From NCBI GenBank assembly GCA_013397115.1, contig VWZW01001281.1, positions 62,250 to 126,249 of the forward strand: 64,000 nt of DNA, read 5' to 3'. A model generated the notes under the pieces. It was not told the DNA's origin. It worked only from the letters and a program-made list of their open reading frames with translations, and ran no database searches. Made by a program: the position numbers and the translations under genes. Source of the stretch: Edolisoma coerulescens (taxonomy: Eukaryota > Chordata > Aves > Passeriformes > Campephagidae). The stretch's first letter is position 1, and each line of letters starts with the position of its first letter. Positions 12,917-24,600 of the stretch are shown here, in pieces.

Positions 12917-13417
12917 CTGAAATTCCATTCTCCTGGTAGGTATGCTAATCTCCTACAACATGCACTCCTTCAGGAATAGACTGTGTTTAAAAAGCAAGCC
13001 CTTCCACAATATTTTGCTAAGCTGTTCAAAAGGAGGGGGGAAGTTACACCCAGTCTGAGAAACTTAAATTGAGGTAAGATGTTGTTCATTTGATGAAAAC
13101 TCTACACTGTATTCAGAGGGGCTACTCAGATGGGGACACCTGGTCTGATGACCCCAGGTCTACATTAGAGCGAAGTAAAGACCTTGCTTCATCTGAGCTC
13201 TACCAGGGCACAAGCAAATGTACAACCCTGTTTGTCTGTGCAGCCACAGTGAAAGACCAACAGGGCTAATTCTGGTGTTGCTAGAAATGATCTCCCTAGA
13301 GTTTTTCCAGAGCTGAATGAAGTTTGCCATGTTCAGAGATTTATAGTGATCTTTATAGCAAGACAAAGAGAGAATGAGCAGAGCCTGAAGGATTAGCTGA
13401 TATATAAAGGCACTTAC

Positions 13418-13509
13418 CTGATTTTCTTTTGGTACTTATGCATCTTTGGAGTGCCCCAGCAGCTGGGGACAAGTCCTGCAGAGACGGCTCCTAGGAGATG
13501 AAATAGCAG
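13418..13509 (-). other. Candidate internal exon on the minus strand (low confidence)
   Basis: On the minus strand a pyrimidine-rich acceptor ending TTATTATTTTCTAG precedes 92 bases that end at the strong donor CAG/GTAAGT. One of three frames is open throughout: 30 codons plus 2 bases, reading LLFHLLGAVSAGLVPSCWG and then a basic stretch with KYQKK. The first residues resemble the end of a signal peptide or a hydrophobic helix. The phase fits the frame at 12,709-12,916 across a 501-base intron. No upstream exon was found and the peptide is not recognised. It may equally be a non-coding RNA exon or chance. Confidence 0.22.
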
Positions 13510-15082
13510 CTAGAAAATAATAAGAACTGGGTGTTAACAGTGAAAAAAAAGCCAAGAGCAGAGCTGGCATACCTGCCTCTCCTCAGAGCAGGCAAGTGCA
13601 CTTCAATCAAAGTGAATACCTAGCATAGTTAGGGGTGGAATTTCTCATTGGATACAGATGCAGCCAGAGCAGACTGTATATTAAAAATTGACATATAATA
13701 CCCTGAAGATGGAGCTCTCTGCACCACAGTAGCCAAGATAACATCTCACTGTCCCGCTAGTGGAATGACAAGCTTATTTTTGAAGATGCTGGCAGCAAGA
13801 AAAAAACCCACAAGAAGCATAGCTGCTTAATGATCTTTTTTTTGCAGCTCACTTTAAATCTGGAGGGCCAGAGCACATGGTGATAAAATTTAATGTTTAT
13901 GGCCCTTACTAACTATATATATGTTTAAAGAAAAGTGAAGCCTGTTAATGAGTCAATTTCTGATCCCAGTTCAGTTATCTCAGTCCAGAAATATAATTAT
14001 GAGCTTACAAAATATTTTTTATAAAAAAAACCCCCAAATTCACTAAAGAGAAATTAAAAGCTCATAGATTTTTCTGTTGAAAAATAGTAAATTTCCAGAG
14101 AAATACTGAAATTTGGCACAAGCTTAGTTTTCTCTTGTGCAGCTCTAGAATACAAGTATAGCAGCTTAATAGACATATGCATGAAATACATTTTCTTCTT
14201 TCTCAGGCCAAAATCTTATTTTCTGAAGTACAGAAGTTGCTATTCCTGTGTTTCCTAAGGGAGAGAGCAGTTCACACATGAGTCCTCCCACCAAATATCT
14301 GAACTCACTTTTTTCCATGGAGTTGGTAACATTTTTGAAGATGGTGTTCCTTGAAAACTCCCTACCCTAAAACTTCTACCTCCAGTTTATGGTTATAGTA
14401 ATTAGCAATATGAAGAAACTGAAGTAGGAAGGAACCACTGGGACTGTTATTGCTTGCTAAGTAACTTTTCTAAAGTACTCTTTGATGTCTATATTAAGAG
14501 CAAAGATGACAACCACCATCACAATTTTTTTGTTCACAACTGTATAAACAAGCTTTTTCTCATCTTCTTTTTGAGCACTTTTGGCACTGAAAAGAAACAA
14601 AGTTAAAGGGAGCAGCAAGCACTCTAGCTCACATATCTTCTACCTATATTCATTCAGCAAACATTTTCTTCTATTTAAAAAACTAAAGAGCAACAATATT
14701 GTGGATGATCAGGAAAGCCAGCAATAATTATAAGTGAACTGGTTTCAGCTGAATATTGACATTCCCCATTAGATTTTCCCCCTAGAAATTCAGGAATCAG
14801 GGAACTGGAGAGCTGTGAATGAGGTGATAGCTTGCCCTGCTGAGCTCCTACTCTAAGACATAACAGGCAAGGGTTCAAGTTCTTGGCCCATCTGTTCCAA
14901 GTATGTGCAGGTCACCCTCAGGTGTCCATTTAAACCCCCTTCACTAAATTGGAGCCCAGCTGTTTACAGACACAGGCCTCAGCTTGGCTGATGGATCTGA
15001 GCTCCAACTTAATCCAACTTAAGTGGTTCATTAAAAATTATGTGATTCGGATTGACATGCTATTTCGGACTCTTTTAGTCCC
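13510..15082. other. Non-coding DNA, no gene recognised
   Basis: No exon, RNA gene or known transposon is visible. There are AT-rich stretches with short homopolymers around 13,835 and 14,020. Frames are short and overlap on both strands. Confidence 0.55.
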
Positions 15083-15117
15083 AAATTAATTTATGTCTCA
15101 AAATTAATTTATGTCCC
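15083..15117. repeat. Two-copy tandem repeat, 17-18 bases
   Basis: The unit AAATTAATTTATGTCTC at 15,083-15,099 is followed directly by AAAATTAATTTATGTCCC at 15,100-15,117. This is a small replication-slippage duplication with no apparent function. Confidence 0.85.
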
Positions 15118-15562
15118 AAACACTCGAGACTAAAAAGAAAAGATTTTTTTTCTGTACCAGTGCATTTCATATGAAGCTAAAGAGGAATTCTGACCTTTTT
15201 ATTGTGAGGAATATTTATTTCAAGATCTGCAAGGACTACTTCTGCATCAGTGGTGACCTCAGAAGCTATCTGAAGCAATGCAATAACAATATTAGAAGTG
15301 CAATATCTTCTGTTCAGAAAGTAATTTCCAAGCATGTAATTTCTATGCTGATACTAATGAGAATAAATATCACATATAAGCCAGGATGTTCAGAAACCAT
15401 AGACAAATTCATAGGGTTTGTGATCTTTTAAAAAACCTTAGGCTCTCTGCACAACTGAGACTAGTGCAATTACGGTCTAAGAGGATTTTTGTAACAAAAT
15501 TTTGCATTAAATATAAATTAGAGCCTTAATTAGATGATAACTTTCTTTACTTCAGATTCAAC

Positions 15563-15602
15563 AGCAAAATAATGATTTAGAGCAAAATAATGATTTAGAG
15601 CA
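15563..15602. repeat. Tandem repeat, 18-base unit, 2.2 copies
   Basis: The unit AGCAAAATAATGATTTAG occurs at 15,563-15,580 and again, identically, at 15,581-15,598, followed by four bases of a third copy. It makes a repeated NHYFAL in one minus-strand frame, which should not be read as a protein motif. Perfect identity suggests recent slippage and possible length variation between individuals. Confidence 0.9.
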
Positions 15603-18600
15603 TCTGTTTTATTAACTGCAGGCCTAAAAAAACCAAAAGTTTCTTTCTGAGAATCTAAGGTAGGACCATCTTTGATTTCTATTAAATAAACTACACATTC
15701 AAAACCATGTTCTGTGGATATAAGTGTATTTTTGAAGTGCACATTCTAAGACATTTTTCTGATATTACAAATATTTATCAGCTTCTGTTTCAAGTGCCCT
15801 TGGAGCACCCTTTCTGACAGAAGAATCAGCAAATCAATTCATACGGCTCAAACGACATATACCATATTCTCCGAGCTACTGGGACTCCAGCAGCAGCCAC
15901 AACACATGGGGACACACTGTGGCTGAACAGGTATCTTCTTCCTTCAAGAGGAAGCAGCATCTACTGAGAAAAAGAAAGCATGGGTCTGGAATTAACATGA
16001 AACATGAATCCTTTGGGTCAAGGGAGGAAATTCTTCTGATTTATCAGCATGGGCAGGGCTGCTCAGTAGTCACACACCATATTTATTCAGTATCAAAGCT
16101 CAGAATATTCCTTTCTGTTTTGATCTACTTCAGATTAGTGAATCATGGGCAGCTTTGAGAGAAACAGCACAATACTACATGGACTTGGACCCTTTTGCCT
16201 TCGATCCCTCGATAGCCGTGTACGATGGTGTTTCTCAACAGAGCATTAAGTAGGCTCGGAGCACGTGCGTACCTAAGTGAGTAAAACTGACCCATACAAC
16301 ACTGCTGACAATTGGTTTATAGTGTCATAACCTGAAACAGTAAAAAACCCAATTATATCTTGAAAAATTAAAGAAGATTTGTTTTTACTGTCCAAGTTCA
16401 ATAGTTATTTAAATGCGGTCATTTTATTGTGGTGGGTTCTTTTTTAAGTATGTTTTGGAAAAGCTCATTAAGAGCTTAAAGAATATATATCCTTTTAAAA
16501 GTCCACAGAAACTAAACTGCTTCCTATAGAGTTGATTTAAAAAGCAGACAGAAAGCAATTCCTGAGGAGAAAAAGAAAAGATAAAAAACTCCATCTATTT
16601 CAGTAACAAAACTGTATTCAGTGTGGAATAAAGCCTCAGCAGAACAAAACAGAGAATGAGACACAGTAGTTGGTAAAAGCAGTATTTATAGATCAGCACA
16701 GGAGTACGTGAAATGAAGTGTCACAAACTGTCTCAGATAAGTTGTTTAGGACTGTGCTAAAATTGGACACATTTTTGAGACAAAATTTTATCAAACTTAG
16801 GGAACAATTACTAAGTGATTCAGTTGGACAAGCACAATACACACATTCCTGTGGAATACTTTTCCTGTGAAGATACTGCAGTCCTTAAAAACGGACAGGA
16901 GCAGGTAGAACTAAACTCGTACTGTTTCAGTGCTTAAAATAGTTACTAAGACAGCAATCTGTCAGTCTGACTGAAACCACCAATAAGAAAATGAGTAAAC
17001 TTCTTCTCATAATATACTTTGAATTGAATATGCTTTGAATTTTATTGACTTAAAAGTAACTTCCTTTTTGAAAATGAGTTTCATTTTGAAATGCAGCATT
17101 TGAAAAGACCTTAATTTTTTATTAGATAGGAATTTGACTTGGAGAGTCTCAGAGTGAGTTTTCCAGGAGTCTTCCACCTGAAAGGTGGCACCAGTTTCAC
17201 TCACTCTGAGCAGAAGCAAAGCAGGAAAGAACAGCTAAAAGCCATAATTTACCTTCCCTTCTGCTGAGCCTTCAGCTGGTGCCCTTGGGCAACTGGAAGG
17301 AAGCACCGGGTTATTCTCTCACAATTTGTAATACTGATATGGGTGGATAGCAGCAATCACTTCTGCCTTATGACAAATTTACCTGAGGATACTTTACTTA
17401 GTTTTCTGAAAAAAACCCCCACTGTCTTTCCCATCAGAAAAATTCCTCAGAGAGAAAAGCCCTAACTGTGTCTAATCACCGGTTGTGCATCCATGTGCCT
17501 TGATGGCTGTGATCACAGCAGCTCCCAGGAAGACTCCAGGATGAGTTATGCCTCCAGAAAGATAATCCTAATGATTGTCATATGACAGGATTAAAGCCAC
17601 TTACATAAACACATTTACAGGCACTCCCACTGAAATATGTCTATGATTTCAAAGCAAGGCTAGTTAACTCCCAGACTGAAATAAACTTCCGAATGCTAAT
17701 GTGACAGGAATTGACATCCAGAGTTTTTGAGAAGGCATATAGTAGGAAAGAAGCATCAAGCTAGAAGTTACAAAAACCATCGTGGATAAAGTAGAACAAT
17801 TCTTTTCAACATTTTTGTTCTTGATTAGTGATAATTCTGAAATGGAAAGCCTATACAACCTACGCAGGAATCTGGTTTAGGGGCTGTACTTCCAGAAGAA
17901 AATATAAAAGCTGGCAAATCTCAAGACTGCAGTTGTTGAAAGGATTTTTAAATTAATTTTGTGATTTTTTTCCTAAAAGACATTTATTCCATCTTTTCTA
18001 GCAACAACATCAGATCTTACATGGAGCTACTGCAGCAGTCTAGGACTCACCTCCAGCAACAAGCTATTAAATCCTACACGTCTCGTATCTGGCCATGTTA
18101 GGATATGGCATGTTATGTATTTGCCATTATGTGTTTGATAAGATGACTTTATCTCATCCCACTTTGGTTTAATCCCAAAATTAATAACTAATTCTCTGCA
18201 TAAATACCACATGTTTTATATTCATAAGTAGAACTGAGATGTAGGTCATGGTAAATTGAATAAGAAGTTGAAGAAAACCAACCATGAACTTGTAGCAGGT
18301 TGGGCTTAAAAATGCCTAGTGTTTTCAGGTAAAACTTTTTTTTTGACTAAACAATTGTTTTAAGATGTACATTCCTGCTTCTGTGACTGAAAACAACATT
18401 TTTATTTCTCAGTATTTTCCTTTAGCTACATTTTTGAGAGGCGAGTGAGAAATGAAAATCAGTCACTTTGGATAGGTGAGAGAAGTAGAGCACATTTTCT
18501 TCAGGTATACTTCTGTAGTTCAAGCGCATTTCCATTTTTTCAAGTACTAGTAGTAGGTGTTGTAGTACACATCCGTTCATGTCTATGCTTTTCTTTCCTC

Positions 18601-21600
18601 ATTCAAGCTTCTGTACTTGGTCTTGAATGCCAAAACCAACCGAACCCAGAGCTACTACTGTGTGTTGTTTTATCTTACTCCACAGAGACAGGAAACAGTG
18701 GAAACATTCACCGCTCCTTCTCTGAAAAAAAATGGTGGTGACAAATGTTCTTTATGCCAAGTTCTTGACCTCGGAAGTCTCCTGGTTCCTATTCATTCAT
18801 GTACCTTATTTCAGAATATCTTTGAAGAAAAGATTAGGCTTCCATGTTTCTTTTATATGGTATTAATATAATGCTAACAATTAAAAGCTTTTTCAACCTT
18901 GGCCAAAGTTTCTGCATGAACAAAGATGAGAAAAATCTATGGTAACCTTATGGCAGGGTAGGTGAAGGAAGGCAATTTTTGCTCGCTTTTTATTCCCAAA
19001 GAGCAGATTCTGCATGTTGTGCTTTCAGAATTCTTTGTGAATATGGACTGTAGACTAACTGGAACAAATTTGAAGGTAATATTGGATCTTGTAGAAATAA
19101 ATCCACATTCTGGCTTTCTGGCAATCTCTACCATGCTCCTAGGTATGCTATCCTTAGGCCATTATTAATTCCCCTGCGTAGGACAATGGGCCTGAAATTG
19201 CCATTATTCATTAGCTGAAGCTGAAAATTCATTAAACACTTGAAAGAGATAAATGAGGTGCAAGTTCAGTATTTGCCATGTAGGATTTCACATCTTTAGT
19301 CACACTACTTAATTATGAACAGTTCATTCAAAGATAAGGGGTGACAAGTGATGTATAGACTAAAGACCTCACTGGTTAAACACAGTCATGGCCTGTCCCT
19401 GCTGGTCCCCTTCCCTATGCTGCTCGGCCTTGGATAAGTTAGTACTCCAGACCCTAAACATTCCACTCTTTTCCTCAGTAGCAGCACAGACATGACAGAG
19501 TTACTGAAAATCTTCAATTTATAGCAAAGTGCAGGACTGTAAGGATAAACATCACCTTTTAATTGAAATGGATATGCAGTAAAACTCCAAGGATGCACCT
19601 GCTCCAGCTGAGCACCTTGCTGGTCCCAGAGAAGTTGCAGCTCTGCAGGCAGTGATGCCCACACCACTTGTGAACCCGTTCCTGAAGACTGCTCTTTTCT
19701 TCCCGTCTCTCTAATTGATATCATTGCTGCCAAGGCAGGGGTTTGTGATCTATCTGTGCATTAACTGCAGTTTTCATGCCTGCATGGCAAGTTAAACCAA
19801 AATGGGGGTAGTTCAGGAGCTGGTTTGCAGATAGACAGCAGACATCCCTGGAGTGTGGATGACAGAGTCCATCAGTGAGGTGGAAGGCAAAACGAAGTGC
19901 TATCAGCTATCATCTGCTATCAGGTAGTGAGGTAACTGCCCTACCCTTATGAGCCATTTTAGGGTTGTCAGAGCCATAAAATTAGAATAACCACTCTATT
20001 GCCACAAGGACAGTCTTGCACAAGGCTGGCTTTGCAATCAAAACGTCAGACAATGCCAGGGGATGCAATTTGACAGATCTGTTGTACTTAGACATGACTA
20101 ATTCCTTTAAAGAAGTTGTTCTTAAAGCCAGAGACTCAATACTCAATCTGCAAATCCATAGCTTCAAGCTAATGTCAGTAATTCAGATAATTAGTCTTGC
20201 TGAATTAAATGGGAAGAATTGTGCACGCATGAGTAGCGGTGGAGGATGAGGTGCTTATTTTGTGTTATCAAATACATGCCACTCATGACAATGAGCAAAT
20301 GGCTTTCACAGCATCTGAATATTAAACACCTTCATCTGCATTTATTAATAACTGGGAAAAATATTTACCCTGTGAATATGCTCCCCCTATTTATCTTCAC
20401 ATATTGTTTCAGCACTTTAACACAAGTAACTCTGGACCCTTCTTTACTGACTTTTCCAACATATCTTTATGCTGCCACCTAAAAGTTTTATCTCCTTGGT
20501 TTTTCTACACAGCACAGATACACAGGCAATATCTTAGCAATGACAAAACCAAAGAATAGTGCTGAACTAAAGAGAACTTCAAGTACATCTGTGCTGGTCA
20601 TGGGAGTGGAATTACAGGTCTCAGGGCACAGGACCTTTTCTTCTAGTGCAATGGAGAGCTGTATTTATTATTGGTTTCTGAATACTGCAAGTTTTTTGAG
20701 GAAAAAAACCTAAGGCCCACAAACACCAGAGCTCCCTGAGGCTAGAGAGAACAGAGTTCCTCTGAGAGAGGGGAAACAAGCAGAGAGGAAGAGGAATCAC
20801 AGGTAGCTGGAATCAGGTTTGTCTCTGGATGGATGCAGAACACCTGCCAGTTTCCAACTCTTTCCTGACTCACGTGAACAGGGTGACTAAAATCAACAGA
20901 ACGACAGAAATCAGGATGTCCAAGTATCTCCTGGTTGATATCTAGCTCCAGCAGCAGCTTTTTGCCAGGCAAGGCCCTTACAGGGTGTCCGTCCCATGGG
21001 AGTGCCAAGTCAGACCTGAACCGTGCTGCAAACCCTTCCTTAGAGCACTTGCCTATTCCCCCAGTTTCTTGTATCCCTGGTTTTCCCAATCTTAGAAGAA
21101 TCAAACTACCTTTGCAATCTCTCCTACTCTGTCAAGTTGAATTGAAAACAGCCCACAAGTTACAAAATTACTGTGCCCAGACATAAGGGATAAAAATGTA
21201 CCTACTGTGACAACATGGTTGTAGGAGCCCTGCTTTGTTAGGGAAACAGAGGAGGGATTCACTGTAGTCAGACATGACAGGAGAAGTGAGAAAACCAGTC
21301 TTTCCAATAACAGTTGAAGAAAAAGATTAATACTCCATGGCTTTCTCTAAATGAGAAGCATTCTGAGTACAGCAAATAGGGAAAGCTGTAACCTATATAT
21401 AATCTACTTTACAAATGTTGAGTATGGGATAAATACTAAGATACAGTTTTCTATAAACTCAGCAGGTGAGTATATAGAGGTAATGAGAAAGAACCATTTA
21501 TTTTATGATCTGAAATGGTTTCTTCAAACAGAACGGTGGCAACTGGTATTCAATGAAAGTTCTACACACTACTTCATCACTGCTGTAATTCATGTGATTG

Positions 21601-24600
21601 AACCTGGTCCCAGATGATTTTAATGTCCTTTTGAGCTTGCATCACACTACTGTTGTGCCTTGCTTTACATCTGATCTTCTGTTGTCTTAATTTAAACCAG
21701 AACAGCTGAGACAAAATACTCATCTAATCTACACCTGCTGCTGGCTGCCAGCAAGAGTGAGCTGTGTTCAAAGCAATTTATGTTGGCTGATTAGGTGTAT
21801 AAACCACCCACCTGAGGCAGGTGCATTGCCATAACCACTTCATGTAGAGTGCAAAATAAATTACTAGTCTTTTGTATCATCCACAGGAAAAAATGAGCTC
21901 AGTAGTTAAAATGTAAACATAGAAAGTTATCCAAAAAACCAAGAAGTTCAGCCGGGAAATAAGCAGTCTTTTTATGTGATTATTATGTTAAGTAAACAAA
22001 CATCAATAATTACTGTTCTGCCTCAAAGACTGTTGAAGAGATATGTATTTCAAACAATATTACATCAAACCTGCAGAATCTACTTTCCACCAGCTGCAAA
22101 AAAGAGGAACAATTCCTTCTGTGAGGGACGAGTGGTATCAAGCTGGATATCTGTAAAGGTGATCAACACAAGGCAACACAGCAAACATCTTTTCCCTTTG
22201 AGCCCAAGCCACATCCCACCGCAGCCCTAGGCAGGCTGAGTGCTGCAGCTGACTACCTTAGAGATAGAACAAGTACTCATTGAGACTCGCAATGCTAATT
22301 TAACCACCACCTCCCAAGGGGAGTGAGCTTTCCCTATGCCAGTGTCAATCCAGACAGGGATAGGGAAGGAAGAAGGGACAGACTGATGAATTTCAGCCCA
22401 GTAGGGTCAACCCCTAATAGCTTCTTTCTCTATGAGGCATTACAGGATAGTCAGCTTGGAGCGACACTTCCTATTTAGCTCCTTATTCCTGGTCATAGCA
22501 GCCACTGCTAAGGTGATTTCATGCCAGTCACTGACTCCTAGGCAGAACTGAATAAGCATGTGAAATCCTATATGAATAATTCAACTATATCCTGCTTCTG
22601 ATTGAACGCTGTGGTGCAGCAGGGAGCTCACTCAAGGAAGGCTTAAAAAACATCTTTACAACTGCTGTCAATATTATTATCATAAATCCCAAGCCCAACT
22701 GTGCAAGGTGCAATGAGAAAGCAGTTATTGTGACATCTTCAAAATGAAGGTAGGGCTATCTAAGGGCAAGAAAACAACCACAGAAAGAAAGTGACTAAAA
22801 AGACAACCATGGATGTTGTTGGTGGCTGCTTAGCACTGAAAAATAACTTACTTGGTAGTTATTTAGAAGAATGACTTAAAAACCACCCTGTTTGTAATTT
22901 CAAACTGTCTATGGTTGAACGCAGCACTGCGAACTATCAAGGGCTGCTTCCTCTTGGTGTCTCTGTTGAAATATTTATGGTGCTACCCTTGCTGTGGAGT
23001 TCAGGCAGGAGGCTCAGTGCTGAAAGATCTACCACAAGCTTCCTGATGGCCTGGGACATATACATCCCCACATTACACTGTGGGTAGGATGCAGTCTGAT
23101 TTTTGCTATGGTACCTCATAAAGCAACTACATTATAGCAAAGCTACATTTACTGACTTTTGTTTTTTAATTTAGAAGATCTTGCAGTAATGAGGAAGAGC
23201 CTATTTAAAACATTTACCATAGTGAAATTAAGAGGAAGAAAATTTAAAAATACCCCATGCTTTTACTCATAAATCATTTGAAACAATTACCTTTTGTTAA
23301 GTGTACAAACAATTCAATCAGAGATATTATACTTTGTGGACTACAGAAATAATTTTTCTACAAATAAGAAAATAACCTCCCTTCCCATTATTCAGGATTA
23401 CACAGTTCCCTACTCCTTTCTCATCCTTTCTGCCCCAGGCTAAGGTCTATTTTCATTCCCTTAATAATTGCCAAAGGGTTCAATTTAGCCCAAGTGCAAC
23501 TACAGGTACCGTTTATGGCAACCAAAGATTACTCAGTTCCTCACAAAAATGTCCAGGCTACCTTGATCTATCCAGTCAACTGTATCAGAAACAGCATATA
23601 CAGCAGAGATTACAAAATAAGAGAATTTTGAAAAGTCCCTTTTTTTGAAATGATAGCTTTTGTAATTAAGGCATGCTAGTCTGAAACCAGAAATGGGAGC
23701 TGAAGGATTTTCAGAGAATTACTTGTCGGCCGTATCCCTCTTTCCCACAGTGAAAGCTTCAAAGTTACATTATTAGCGGGAGCAGTGACAACTGAGGACA
23801 GGAACTTATTTGACAGAGTCTTCCTTTTCAGGTCTTAACTAACATGTAAAAGTGAATGCTGGAAATGAAGGGGCAGTCACCAATGCATGCTGAACTTAGG
23901 CACACCCTCCTAAAATCAGCTTCTGAAAGAACAATAATGATTTACCAGACATTAACTCAGAAAAACACTGCATCATCTGCATTGTAGCCACTTGATTAGA
24001 AGAAATGAGTCTCAGGAGAACCAGGAATAGATAACTGTATTTGTCTCAGAAGCTCACTAGACAGCCTGGACAAGCCAAGTTTTCTCTAGATCTTTTTCAA
24101 ATTGAACTAATCTGCCCTGAAATCTGCTAGCTTTAGACTGCTGTTACTATTAGTCCAGAAAGGGAACTCTCAGAGAGAAATGCTTTGAAATTGTCAGTTC
24201 TCATTCTGAGCAACGATTGAAAGTAGATCATCTGTGTCAATAAATTGGCTGGCAAAGACTGGATCTGTCCTTTGCATTTGACCCTGGTACAAGTGATATG
24301 TCTTCTCGTACAAGTCCTGCAGCATCAGACTCAATCAAGTTAGAGAGTTGATCTTATCAGCCCCTAAAATTGGACATCCTGAAACGTGTGTTTCAGGCTC
24401 TCAGAAAATGGCTCACAGCACTGAAGAGGACAGATGGGAATTCATTACCTTTCTAGTACAAGATCACTCGATGTGCAACAGCACTACCAATCATTATGTC
24501 CAATGCAAATAATGGATTGTGAGTGTTTCTGTCTCATTATCTTGTGACAGGACTGTTATTAATTTGTGACTAAACAACAGTTTTATAGAAAGTCTCCTCA

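Noticed and set aside
15111..15431. 106-codon plus-strand frame rich in K, I and S
   Set aside because: Its composition follows the local AT-rich DNA, it starts next to a tandem repeat, and I recognise no domain.
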